A stretch of 21,518 bases of DNA, taken from positions 1-21,518 of the forward strand of contig NZ_DASXVH010000034.1 of NCBI RefSeq assembly GCF_036504375.1, read 5' to 3'. How positions within the stretch are numbered: position 1 is the stretch's first letter; each line of letters opens with the position of its first letter. Positions 6,418 to 14,047 of the stretch are shown in pieces. This DNA comes from Novimethylophilus sp036504375 (lineage in GTDB: Bacteria > Pseudomonadota > Gammaproteobacteria > Burkholderiales > Methylophilaceae). Under the pieces are notes generated by a model, which saw only the letters and a list, made by a program, of their open reading frames with translations, was not told where the DNA came from and did not search any database. The translations under genes and the position numbers were made by a program.

Positions 6418-7380
6418 TCAGGCCAGCGCGCCGCCGCAGCTGCTGCCCTGCCCTGCGGTGCAGCCGTAGCAGTGGTCGGCAATGGCAACGGGTTCGTCCT
6501 GCAAATCCTTGCCGAGCAATTCGGTGATATGGGTACGCGGCTTGCTGCCTGCACCCAGTGGGAGATGCAGCATCTGGTTAAAATCGCAGTCATACGCAAA
6601 ACCCTGCCAGTCCACGCTGAGCAGGCCGCGGCACATGACGGTATCGAGATTCTCCGGCCGGTACGACTCCCGCAACAGGCGCATGTAATCGTGAAACTTT
6701 CCCTTGCTGACCAGCGTGCTGCCAAAGCGGGCAATCGGCATGTTGGTGATGGTGAACAGGTGATCGAACGCGATGTCCATCTCGCCCAGATGCTCACGGT
6801 AGGCGGCCTCGAGATTCTGTTGCGAAGGCGGCAGTACCGGTCCCTGCGGGTTGTAGACCAGATTGAGCACCCGCCCGCTCCCCTGCCGGCCGTAACCCAG
6901 CGCATTGAGCCGGTGCAGCGCGCGGACGCTGGCTTCAAACACGCCGTTGCCGCGCTGGCGGTCGACGTTGTCTTCCAGATAGCAGGGCAATGATGCGGTG
7001 ATTTCCACCTGTTGCGTGGCGAGGAACTCCGCCAGGTCTTCATAACCCGGCTCTTCAAGTATGGTCAGGTTGCAGCGGTCTATTACCTTGACACCAAGTT
7101 CGCTCGCTTCGGATATCAGATAACGAAAATGCGGGTTCATCTCCGGCGCGCCGCCGGTGAGGTCGAGCGTGCGCACCTGCGGCTGTGCATGCAGAAAGGC
7201 CAACACATGGGTGACCGTCTCCTTCCCCATCAGTTCGGTGCGTTTGGGTCCGGCGTTGACATGGCAATGCACGCAGGTCTGATTGCACAGGTAGCCCAGG
7301 TTGACCTGTACGGTTGTCAGCTTGGCACGATGAATGGGCGGAAAATCGGTCGCCTGCAATAACGGGAAAGTGGCATGCAT
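6418..7380 (-). CDS. arsS: Arsenosugar biosynthesis radical SAM protein ArsS
   Basis: A 320-aa radical SAM enzyme. The [4Fe-4S] motif CNQTCVHC (C32, C36, C39) is followed by LTGGAPEMNPHF, a radical SAM glycine motif, and a cysteine-rich C-terminus (HCYGCTAGQGSSCGGALA) that probably binds a second cluster. The family (TIGR04167, once called rSAM_SeCys) joins the 5'-deoxyadenosyl group to dimethylated arsenic, giving the precursor of oxo-arsenosugars. This member uses Cys throughout with no internal TGA; the terminal TGA is soon followed by another stop and is a true stop. It is 3 nt downstream of the TVP38 gene and 37 nt upstream of arsM. Confidence in family is high. Confidence 0.94.
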   Translation of the reverse strand: MHATFPLLQATDFPPIHRAKLTTVQVNLGYLCNQTCVHCHVNAGPKRTELMGKETVTHVLAFLHAQPQVRTLDLTGGAPEMNPHFRYLISEASELGVKVIDRCNLTILEEPGYEDLAEFLATQQVEITASLPCYLEDNVDRQRGNGVFEASVRALHRLNALGYGRQGSGRVLNLVYNPQGPVLPPSQQNLEAAYREHLGEMDIAFDHLFTITNMPIARFGSTLVSKGKFHDYMRLLRESYRPENLDTVMCRGLLSVDWQGFAYDCDFNQMLHLPLGAGSKPRTHITELLGKDLQDEPVAIADHCYGCTAGQGSSCGGALA

Positions 7381-7383
7381 GGA

Positions 7384-8085
7384 TTATTTCCCTTCCTTAC
7401 GGGTTCTGAATCGCTTGACCAGCACCGGCACCAGCGCCAATACGCCGAGCAGCGCCAGGGCGCCCAGCGTTTCCGTCGATACCAGTTGCGAGGTGGACCG
7501 GATGCGCCCCAGCGACTGCCCCAGGTTGGCGAATACGAAGGCGCCGGGGATCACGCCGATGCCGGTCGCCGCCACATAGGTGGACAGGCGGATGCCGGTG
7601 AAGGCTGGCGCCAGATTGACCAGCCAGAACGGAAACAACGGCACCAGGCGCAGGAACAGCAGGTAGTGGAAGCCGTCGCGCGCAAAACCCTCGCTCATGT
7701 CGCGCAGCCTGCCGCCCAGTTTCGCACGCATGGCATCGGCGAAAAGGTAGCGCGCGGCCAGAAACACCAGTGCGGCGCCGATGGTGGCCGAGATGAAAAT
7801 CACCCCCGTGCCCACCCAGCGCCCGAACAGGAAACCGGTGGTGAGCGAAAGCAGCACGCCGCCGGGCATGCTGAAGGCTGTCGCGGCGGTATAGACCGTA
7901 ACGGCGATCAGCAATGCCTTCCAGAAGTGCGCCTGGGTATAGTCCAGCAGCGCATCGCGGTTCTGCTGCAAGGTATCGAGTGTCAGATAACGCTGCCCGC
8001 CCAGCGCGAAAAACGCCGCGAGCGCGCCGATGAATACCAGCGCAATCAGTCCCTTGAGCCAATGGCTGGAAGAAGTCGCCGTCAT
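7384..8085 (-). CDS. TVP38/TMEM64 family (VTT domain) membrane protein
   Basis: A 233-aa inner-membrane protein related to DedA. It has an N-terminal span (LKGLIALVFIGALAAFFAL), then FSMPGGVLLSLTTGFLFG, GAALVFLAARY, the conserved RLVPLFPFWLVN re-entrant-type segment and GVIPGAFVFANLG, with a final span before a basic tail (KRFRTRKEGK). Family members are proposed transporters or lipid scramblases. An in-frame ATG at 8103 overlaps the preceding gene's stop; I prefer 8085 but cannot exclude 8103. With the DedA half of the downstream fusion, the operon carries two VTT-type membrane domains, hinting at export or membrane handling of an arsenic-containing product (inference). Confidence 0.88.
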   Translation of the reverse strand: MTATSSSHWLKGLIALVFIGALAAFFALGGQRYLTLDTLQQNRDALLDYTQAHFWKALLIAVTVYTAATAFSMPGGVLLSLTTGFLFGRWVGTGVIFISATIGAALVFLAARYLFADAMRAKLGGRLRDMSEGFARDGFHYLLFLRLVPLFPFWLVNLAPAFTGIRLSTYVAATGIGVIPGAFVFANLGQSLGRIRSTSQLVSTETLGALALLGVLALVPVLVKRFRTRKEGK

Positions 8086-8092
8086 GGTGTCA

Positions 8093-9022
8093 TCACTTTG
8101 CATGAAAAATTTCAGCCTCGGGGTGAAAGCCGTACCAGGCAAACCAGAAGGCGATCACCGTGGGCAGTTCCCGGCCCTTGTCATCGAACACGGTGCCGGC
8201 GCGATGCTCGGCATCGAAACGCACGGTCACGTGCCTGCCGTTCACTTCATCGGCGATTTCGCCGCTGGTTTTGGCCAGTTCGGCGAACGGGTAGGCCTTG
8301 AACTTGCCGTCGATTTCCAGGCCGATCACCTGCTCTTTGGGATGGTAGCCCTGTGCGCGGAATTTTACGGGAAAGATGATGCCCTCGTTCGCTTCGTAGC
8401 CGGCATACGGGTTGCGCTGATAATCGCGCCTGTAGCCGGTATCGGTGGAAAGCACCAGGGTATCGGGATGGCGCTTTTTCCAGTCCGCCCAGGTGGTGTG
8501 CATGATGGGCACGCTGTTCAGCTTCGTGCCCTTGAACGGGCCGCTGACGGCGGTGCGCATGATCTGCGACCACAGCGATTGCGACTGCCGGTCGTAAAGC
8601 AATACGTCGCTGTTGTAGAGCAGGCCGGACACGCCGAAATTTAAGGGCTTGTTGCCGACACTGGCATCGAACGCCATGCCGGTGCCGCACAGCGGGCAAT
8701 AGGTCACGGCGATGGCGTCATTGCCGAAGCGATCATTGACGATCTCGTGCCAGTTCATGATGCTGATGGGGTAAGCCTTGGCGATGTTGCCACGCTCGAT
8801 GCCCAGCACGCGATCCTGCGGCTTGACGTGATCGGCCTCGCCGGCCCTGACGAATTTTGGCCGGTCTATGGCCGGAATGCCGTCGCGCGGCGGACCGCCG
8901 GAGAGAATCTCGTCGGCAGGTACCAGGCTGCCGGTCAGGTCGAAATCGTTTTTGACCAGTACGGCGGCGGTCAGGCCGATCATGATGACCAGCAGGATGG
9001 GGATGCGCAGCAACCGCTGCAT
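8093..9022 (-). CDS. DUF3179 domain-containing protein
   Basis: A 309-aa protein with an N-terminal membrane anchor or signal (RIPILLVIMIGLTAAVLV), then the DUF3179 domain. Typical sequences include AYPISIMNWHEIVND, VTYCPLCGTGMAFDA, LYNSDVLLYDRQSQSLWSQ and YAGYEANEGIIFPV. The CPLC pair suggests a redox or metal role, but the family has no established function. The ATG at 9022 is chosen because GAGGAG lies about seven bases upstream; a GTG at 9037 overlaps the upstream stop and is the alternative. It probably acts in the periplasm. DUF3179 genes often sit next to oxidoreductase and TVP38 genes, as here. Confidence 0.87.
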   Translation of the reverse strand: MQRLLRIPILLVIMIGLTAAVLVKNDFDLTGSLVPADEILSGGPPRDGIPAIDRPKFVRAGEADHVKPQDRVLGIERGNIAKAYPISIMNWHEIVNDRFGNDAIAVTYCPLCGTGMAFDASVGNKPLNFGVSGLLYNSDVLLYDRQSQSLWSQIMRTAVSGPFKGTKLNSVPIMHTTWADWKKRHPDTLVLSTDTGYRRDYQRNPYAGYEANEGIIFPVKFRAQGYHPKEQVIGLEIDGKFKAYPFAELAKTSGEIADEVNGRHVTVRFDAEHRAGTVFDDKGRELPTVIAFWFAWYGFHPEAEIFHAK

Positions 9023-9033
9023 GATGGCGCTCC

Positions 9034-10464
9034 TCACGTCCCGCGCAGTCTGAACAGCAGCTTCATCCAGCTTTTGGCCCCTGGCGTCAGTTTCGATTTG
9101 AGCTGCTCGTTGGCGACGCGGCGGTTGATTTGCGCCAGCGTCGGGTAAATGTGGATCACGTTGGCAAGATCGCCCACTTTCAGGTTGCGGGACAAGGCCA
9201 GCACGTATTCGTGGATCAGTTCGCCCGCGTTCGGCCCGACGATGGCCGCGCCCAGCAGCCGGCCATTGGGCGCGGTGAGAATCTTGGCCAGCCCCGCCGT
9301 TTCGCCGTCGGTAATGGCGCGATCCACCTCATGAAACGGAAAGGTATAGGCCTGGCAGGCGATACCCTGCGCCTTGGCTTCGGTCTCGGAGAGGCCGACA
9401 CGCGCCAACTCCGGGTCGGTGAACGTGCACCAGGGAATGACCCGTTCCTCGATTTTCGCCGGCAGGTGAAACAGTGCACCGCGCAGCGCGATACCGGCAT
9501 GGTGCTCGGCCATGTGGGTGAACTGATAGGGGCCTACCACGTCGCCGCAGGCGTAGATGTCGCGGTTGGCGGTGCGCAGGCTTTTGTCGGTCACGACGCG
9601 GCCATGCGTTACCTTGACGCCCGCAGACTCCAGCCCAAGATGCTCCACGTTGGCGCGGCGGCCCGTGGCCACCAGCAAATGGGTTCCTTCCAGCCACTGT
9701 TCAGTGCCATCCGCCTGTTTGATCGACAGCCGCAGCCGCCCTGCCCCGCCTTCCACCCTGGCCGGTGTTGCTCTCAGGTGCAGCGCGACGCCTTCATCAC
9801 GCAGTCTGGTTTCCACCACTTCGGCCAACTCCGGGTCTTCGTTCTTGAGGATATGCCGCCCGCGATGCACCAGATGCACATCGGTACCCAGCCGCACGAA
9901 CGCCTGCGCCAGTTCCACGCCGATGGCTCCACCGCCCAGCACGATCAGGCGCGGCACCGGCTCGTTCAGGTCGAACACGGTTTCATTGGTGAGATACGGC
10001 ACCTCTTTCAATCCGGGAATGTCCGGGATGGCCGGGCGGGAGCCGGTGGCAACAATAAACTTGCGCGCAGTCAATGCGCGCCCATTGACCTCGAATACTT
10101 GCCGGCCGGAAAATTTGCCGGCGCCAAAAATCACCTCCACGCCCAGGCTGCGGAATCGCTCCGGGCTATCGTTGGGCTCTATGGTCCGGATCACCGACCG
10201 CACCCGCTGCATGACCCGTTCCAGGCTGACTTCGGGCACTTGCGCGTCGATGGCGGCGTCAGCGGCGCGGCGCATGGTCTGCACCACCTTGGCGCTATGC
10301 AGCAAGGCCTTGCTCGGCACGCAGCCATAGTTGAGGCAGTCTCCCCCCATCTTGTGCTTCTCCAGCAGCGCCACTTTCGCACCCAGTGTCGCCGCGCCGG
10401 CTGCTGCCACCAGACCGGCCGAGCCGCCGCCGATGACGCACAGATCGTATTCGGGTTTTGCCAT
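9034..10464 (-). CDS. FAD-dependent pyridine nucleotide-disulfide oxidoreductase (MerA/Lpd-like)
   Basis: A 476-aa class I flavoprotein disulfide reductase. FAD-binding GGGSAG is at 12-17, the redox pair CLNYGC at 43-48, NAD(P)-binding GGGAIGVE in the middle, the second FAD motif CGDVVGPYQFTHMAEHHA after that, and a dimer-interface segment IHIYPTLAQINRRVA near the end. It lacks both the N-terminal HMA domain and the C-terminal vicinal cysteines of true mercuric reductase, so a MerA call would be wrong; the usual interface His-Glu pair is H...Q here. It is the first gene of the arsenosugar operon, 37 nt below the ECF-like -10 box. The substrate is unknown; reduction of an arsenical or of a thiol partner is possible (inference). 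Confidence 0.88.
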   Translation of the reverse strand: MAKPEYDLCVIGGGSAGLVAAAGAATLGAKVALLEKHKMGGDCLNYGCVPSKALLHSAKVVQTMRRAADAAIDAQVPEVSLERVMQRVRSVIRTIEPNDSPERFRSLGVEVIFGAGKFSGRQVFEVNGRALTARKFIVATGSRPAIPDIPGLKEVPYLTNETVFDLNEPVPRLIVLGGGAIGVELAQAFVRLGTDVHLVHRGRHILKNEDPELAEVVETRLRDEGVALHLRATPARVEGGAGRLRLSIKQADGTEQWLEGTHLLVATGRRANVEHLGLESAGVKVTHGRVVTDKSLRTANRDIYACGDVVGPYQFTHMAEHHAGIALRGALFHLPAKIEERVIPWCTFTDPELARVGLSETEAKAQGIACQAYTFPFHEVDRAITDGETAGLAKILTAPNGRLLGAAIVGPNAGELIHEYVLALSRNLKVGDLANVIHIYPTLAQINRRVANEQLKSKLTPGAKSWMKLLFRLRGT

Positions 10465-10500
10465 GATCAAAAATCCGCCCCATGTTGGGATTACTAGATA

Positions 10501-10530
10501 CTTAAACGGTACAGCCAATGAATCCTTACA
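10501..10530 (-). promoter_or_regulatory. ECF-sigma-like promoter of the arsenosugar operon
   Basis: On the minus strand, TGTAAGGA (10530-10523) is followed after 14 nt by CGTTTAAG (10508-10501). The operon start codon at 10464 lies 36 nt beyond the -10 box. The same two-box pattern with the same spacing precedes msrB and gnd. Confidence 0.6.
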
Positions 10531-10578
10531 GGTGGGTTGCGCGCGATGCTTCCATCGGGTGTAGGCACACAAAAGCAC

Positions 10579-10685
10579 CGGCAGTGCAATTCAACACCGT
10601 GTTTGCCGGAAAATTGAGCTGCAGCATCCTCCCTTGCTGACCATGCTGCCCGTGCGACAGCACGCCAACACGGAATCCGGGCAAA
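10579..10685. other. Intergenic region between msrA and the arsenosugar operon
   Basis: No coding feature is seen. A small perfect hairpin CGTGC-GACA-GCACG (10651-10664) lies just beyond the msrA stop but has no T-run, so a terminator call is not justified. Confidence 0.3.
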
Positions 10686-11315
10686 TCAGAAATGCGCTGC
10701 CTCCCACACCTCCTTGACCCGTGCGTCGCGCCCGCAGCCTTTTCTGTAATAGTTGTATCGAATCGGGTTTTTCTTGTAGTAGTCCTGATGGTAATCCTCC
10801 GCGGGATAGAATGCACCCGCCGGGGCGATCGCAGTGTAGATATGGGCGAATCGCCCGCTGCGTTCGAGTGCGGCCTTGCTGGCCTCTGCGGCTTTTTTCT
10901 GGGTTTCGTCCCGATAGAAGATCGCCGTACGGTATTGATCGCCGACATCGCAGAACTGCCGGTCCTTGACCGTCGGATCGATGTGATGCCAGAAATAATC
11001 CAGCAATTGCTCGTAGGTGACCTTACTCGGGTCATAGCGCACTCGAACCGCTTCGGCATGCCCGGTACCGCCATGGCTGACCTGCTCGTAAGTCGGGTTG
11101 GCGAGATGCCCGCCGGCATAACCGGATTCCGCATCCACCACCCCCGCCAGTTTTTCGAAGTCAGCTTCGACACACCAGAAGCAGCCCCCGGCAAATATGG
11201 CTGTAGCCAATTGTGCAGACGGCGGGTTGGCGGGTGGCGGGGCATCGCCGGCCGTGCAGTAACCGGCTAGCGCGATGGCGGCAAGTCCGCAGGCGAGCGA
11301 AAGAATTTTTCTCAT
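10686..11315 (-). CDS. msrA: Peptide-methionine (S)-S-oxide reductase MsrA, exported form
   Basis: A 209-aa MsrA that reduces the S-epimer of methionine sulfoxide. The catalytic motif GGCFWCVE and family blocks GYAGGH, GHAEAVRV, HHIDPT, QFCDVGDQYRTAIF and YHQDYYKKNP are all present, with an extra cysteine in the C-terminal RKGCGRD region for resolving. An N-terminal Sec-type signal (MRKILSLACGLAAIALAGYC) points to the periplasm; the Cys context (AGYC) is not a canonical lipobox. The ATG at 11315 has GGAG seven bases upstream; a GTG at 11330 is less likely. It begins just after the msrB stop, so the two genes form one transcript. Confidence 0.95.
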   Translation of the reverse strand: MRKILSLACGLAAIALAGYCTAGDAPPPANPPSAQLATAIFAGGCFWCVEADFEKLAGVVDAESGYAGGHLANPTYEQVSHGGTGHAEAVRVRYDPSKVTYEQLLDYFWHHIDPTVKDRQFCDVGDQYRTAIFYRDETQKKAAEASKAALERSGRFAHIYTAIAPAGAFYPAEDYHQDYYKKNPIRYNYYRKGCGRDARVKEVWEAAHF

Positions 11316-11326
11316 GATGGTCTCCT

Positions 11327-11824
11327 TCACGATCTGAGCGGAGGCAAAGCCTCGGTTTCAGGGATAAACTTCAGGGCAAGTCCGTTGTTGCAATAGCGCA
11401 AGCCGGTCGGCGCCGGTCCGTCGTTGAAGACGTGGCCCTGATGGCCCCCGCAACGCGCGCAATGGTATTCGGTACGCGGCCAGAGCAAGCGGAAGTCCTC
11501 CCCGGTGCCGACAGCGCCCGGCAGCACGTTCCAGAAGCTGGGCCAGCCGGTGCCGCTATCGAATTTTTGGGCGGAATCGAACAGCGGCAGAAAACAGGCG
11601 GCGCAGATGAAAACGCCCCTACGTTTTTCGTGGTTGAGGGGACTGCTGAACGCGCGCTCGGTAGCCGCCTCGAACAATACGGCGTAACGATCGGGAGGCA
11701 ACAGCGTCTTCCATTCCGACCTGGGTTTCATAAGCGGCGTCACGGTGCCTTCCTTCGCCAACGCCGGCAGCGTCCCGGCCAGCCACAGCCCCGCTGCATT
11801 GACAAGAAACTGACGACGATCCAT
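11327..11824 (-). CDS. msrB: Peptide-methionine (R)-S-oxide reductase MsrB, Tat-exported
   Basis: A 165-aa MsrB reducing the R-epimer of methionine sulfoxide. The zinc-binding cysteines CAAC and CARC, the GTGWPSFW block, GHQGHVFNDGPAPTGLRYC with the catalytic cysteine, and the C-terminal ALKFIP are visible. The common family ending RYCINSASL is RYCNNGLAL here. The N-terminus MDRRQFLVNAAGLWLAGTLPALA carries an RRxFL twin-arginine motif followed by a hydrophobic region and an ALA cleavage site, so export by Tat is likely. AGGAG precedes the ATG. With msrA next door the pair can repair both epimers in the periplasm. Confidence 0.95.
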   Translation of the reverse strand: MDRRQFLVNAAGLWLAGTLPALAKEGTVTPLMKPRSEWKTLLPPDRYAVLFEAATERAFSSPLNHEKRRGVFICAACFLPLFDSAQKFDSGTGWPSFWNVLPGAVGTGEDFRLLWPRTEYHCARCGGHQGHVFNDGPAPTGLRYCNNGLALKFIPETEALPPLRS

Positions 11825-11862
11825 GGTTGCTCCTGGTAGCTGAAACTTGCAATTTCTGTCTT

Positions 11863-11892
11863 TATAGTCGGTTTAGACGCCGATTACTTACA
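11863..11892 (-). promoter_or_regulatory. ECF-sigma-like promoter of msrB-msrA
   Basis: On the minus strand, TGTAAGTA (11892-11885), 14-nt spacer, CGACTATA (11870-11863). The msrB ATG at 11824 lies 38 nt past the -10, nearly the same as for the arsenosugar operon. The match is slightly weaker than at the other two sites. Confidence 0.5.
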
Positions 11893-11947
11893 ACAGTTGT
11901 CGAAAAAGTAGCGAACGCGCACGCTTCGTTTCTTCCGTGGGCCGATA

Positions 11948-11979
11948 TGTAAGGAACACTAGGCTTGCCCGTCTAATAG
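11948..11979 (+). promoter_or_regulatory. ECF-sigma-like promoter of gnd-glk
   Basis: TGTAAGGA (11948-11955), 14-nt spacer, CGTCTAATAG (11970-11979). The gnd ATG is 73 nt beyond the -10 box. It is divergent from the msrB promoter, 55 bp away. Confidence 0.6.
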
Positions 11980-12052
11980 AAATGTGGCCATGCGCCTGCC
12001 ATTTCGCTGTGCTTTAGACACATCGGGCTGTCACTTCATCAAGGAGAACAAG

Positions 12053-13030
12053 ATGCAAATCGGTATGATCGGGCTGGGCAAAATGGGCGCCAACATGGCG
12101 CTGCGCCTCTTGCGCGGCGGACACCAATGCGTGGTGTATGACCGCAATCCCGAGCAGGTTGCGGCGTTGGTCGAAGCAGGTGCCACGGGTGCCGTTGACC
12201 TCCATGATTTTGCGCAAAAGCTCACCCCACCGCGCGCCGCCTGGGTGATGGTGCCGGCCGGCGATATTACCGAGCAAGCAGTATCCGGCATTGTGGCGCA
12301 TTTCAAGGCTGGCGATACCATCATCGACGGCGGCAACAGCTATTACAAGGATGACGTGCGGCGCGCGCGGCTGCTCAGGGCAAAAGGCATCCTTTACATC
12401 GACGCCGGCACCAGCGGCGGCGTCTGGGGGCTGGAACGCGGTTACTGTCTGATGGTCGGCGGTGAAAAGGTCGCCGTAGACAGGCTGGAACCGATATTCC
12501 GCACCCTGGCACCGGGCGGCATCGGCGTTGCCCCCACGGTCGGCCGCACACCGGGCAGCACGGCCGAGCAGGGCCATCTGTATTGCGGCCCTTCCGGTGC
12601 CGGGCATTTCGTCAAGATGATCCACAACGGCATCGAATACGGCCTGATGCAGGCCTATGCCGAGGGGCTGGACATCCTGCGCAACGCCAATTCCCCTATG
12701 TTGCCGGAAGACCATCGTTACGACTTCAACCTGGCCGACATCGCCGAGTTGTGGCGGCGTGGCAGCGTGGTGTCGTCCTGGCTGCTCGATCTCACTGCCG
12801 CAGCGTTGACCGAGTGCCCGGATCTGTCGAATTTTACCGGCTATGTCCAGGACTCCGGCGAGGGGCGCTGGACAGTGCAAGCCGCAATCGACGAAAACGT
12901 CCCGGCCGATGTGCTCACCGCCTCCCTGTACACGCGCTTCCGCTCTCGGCAGAAGCATACCTTTGCGGAGAGGGTATTGTCGGCCATGCGCCACCAGTTC
13001 GGCGGCCATGTCGAAACCACGCACCCTTAG
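12053..13030 (+). CDS. gnd: 6-phosphogluconate dehydrogenase, short (YqeC/GndA-like) decarboxylating form
   Basis: A 325-aa enzyme of the short class of 6-phosphogluconate dehydrogenases, which convert 6-phosphogluconate to ribulose 5-phosphate with release of CO2 and a reduced nicotinamide cofactor. The Rossmann motif GLGKMGANMALRLLRGGH is at the N-terminus. DGGNSYYKDD, DAGTSGGVWGLERGYCLMVGG and GPSGAGHFVKMIHNGIEYG follow, the last with the catalytic lysine and substrate-binding residues. It is much shorter than the ~470-aa E. coli type. AAGGAG lies seven bases before the ATG at 12053, and in-frame upstream codons are not conserved. It is followed by glk after 3 nt. Cofactor preference (NAD or NADP) cannot be read with certainty. 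Confidence 0.93.
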   Translation: MQIGMIGLGKMGANMALRLLRGGHQCVVYDRNPEQVAALVEAGATGAVDLHDFAQKLTPPRAAWVMVPAGDITEQAVSGIVAHFKAGDTIIDGGNSYYKDDVRRARLLRAKGILYIDAGTSGGVWGLERGYCLMVGGEKVAVDRLEPIFRTLAPGGIGVAPTVGRTPGSTAEQGHLYCGPSGAGHFVKMIHNGIEYGLMQAYAEGLDILRNANSPMLPEDHRYDFNLADIAELWRRGSVVSSWLLDLTAAALTECPDLSNFTGYVQDSGEGRWTVQAAIDENVPADVLTASLYTRFRSRQKHTFAERVLSAMRHQFGGHVETTHP

Positions 13031-13033
13031 GCC

Positions 13034-14032
13034 ATGAGTTCTCCGATGTCCAATCACCTGATGGCCGCCGATATCGGCGGGACAAAAACCAATATTGCGC
13101 TCTACCCGCAGGCAGGCGAACTCATCCCCGTCGCCGAACGCACCTATCTTAACCGCGATTTCTACGGGTTGGAACCGCTGCTGCGGCAATTCATGAAGGA
13201 GACTGGCCTCACCGCCCACGCTGCCTGCTTCGGTATTGCCGGAGCGGTACGCGACGGACGCTGCGATATGCCCAATCTGGGCTGGCGCGTTGACAGCAAA
13301 TCGCTGGCCGACACTTTCGGGTTCAACCATGTCGGCCTGCTCAATGACCTTGAAGCCACGGCGCACGGCATCGCCACACTGACGCCGGAGCAACTCGCCG
13401 TCATCAACGCGGGCGTGCCCGACCCTACGGGTAATATCGCGCTGATCGCCGCCGGCACCGGCCTGGGCGAGACCATGTTGATCCACACCAATAGCGGCAT
13501 GCACGTATCGGCCTCGGAGGGCGGACATGCCGACTTCGCGCCGCAGGATGAAGAACAAATTGCGCTGCTGCGCTTTCTCCCACCCCACCATGAACACGTG
13601 AGTTGGGAACGCATCGTCTCCGGCAATGGCCTGAAGAACATCTACGACTTTCTCAAAAGCGGCCGGCGTTTTCAGGAGCCGGACTGGCTGGCTGAACTTA
13701 TGGCGCAAGGCAATAACCCTGCCGCAACAATCGCGGAATCGGCACTCAACGAAACTACCGAAATCTGCGTGCGCGCCATGGAGATATTCATGGCAACCTA
13801 CGGTGCCGAGGCCGGTAATCTGGCGCTGAAGGCCATGTCCACCGGCGGGCTTTACATCGGCGGCGGCATCGCGCCAAAAATCCTGCCGCTGTTTTACGAA
13901 CACGCATTCATTTCCGCCTTTCTCAACAAGGGTCGCTTCGCCCCGCTGCTGGCCGGGATGCCGGTCAAAGTGATCCTGGAACCGAAAACCGCGCTACGCG
14001 GCGCGGCGGCTTACCTTTCTCATCATTTCTAA
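13034..14032 (+). CDS. glk: Glucokinase, Glk (ROK-unrelated bacterial type)
   Basis: A 332-aa ATP-dependent glucokinase of the E. coli Glk type, making glucose 6-phosphate. Landmarks are ADIGGTKTNIAL (phosphate 1), FGIAGAVRDGRCDMPNLGW, LLNDLEATAHGI with the catalytic Asp, AAGTGLGETML (adenosine/phosphate 2), and SEGGHADFAP for sugar binding; GGLYIGGGIAPKI and the TALRGAAAYL ending are also typical. Start codons at 13034 and 13046 are both possible; 13034 is used because it lies 3 nt after gnd, suggesting coupled translation, but no strong ribosome-binding site is seen for either. With gnd it feeds the oxidative pentose phosphate route. Confidence 0.93.
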   Translation: MSSPMSNHLMAADIGGTKTNIALYPQAGELIPVAERTYLNRDFYGLEPLLRQFMKETGLTAHAACFGIAGAVRDGRCDMPNLGWRVDSKSLADTFGFNHVGLLNDLEATAHGIATLTPEQLAVINAGVPDPTGNIALIAAGTGLGETMLIHTNSGMHVSASEGGHADFAPQDEEQIALLRFLPPHHEHVSWERIVSGNGLKNIYDFLKSGRRFQEPDWLAELMAQGNNPAATIAESALNETTEICVRAMEIFMATYGAEAGNLALKAMSTGGLYIGGGIAPKILPLFYEHAFISAFLNKGRFAPLLAGMPVKVILEPKTALRGAAAYLSHHF

Positions 14033-14047
14033 CAGGAGCACCAAATC

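Noticed and set aside
6418..7380. Selenocysteine in the ArsS C-terminus
   Set aside because: All conserved positions read Cys, there is no internal TGA, and the terminal TGA is closely followed by another stop.
9034..10464. Annotation as mercuric reductase (merA)
   Set aside because: No HMA domain and no C-terminal cysteine pair; only the general CxxxxC disulfide reductase core is present, and no other mer gene is nearby.
9130..10497. 455-codon plus-strand frame opposite the disulfide oxidoreductase
   Set aside because: Antisense shadow of a strongly conserved flavoprotein; no recognisable domain.
10686..11315. MsrA as a lipoprotein
   Set aside because: The cysteine after the hydrophobic region is preceded by AGY, which does not fit the lipobox.
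12014..13903. 629-codon open frame on the minus strand opposite gnd and glk
   Set aside because: It lies entirely antisense to two clearly conserved enzymes, and its composition (His/Gln/Gly-rich, no motifs) is that of a high-GC shadow frame.
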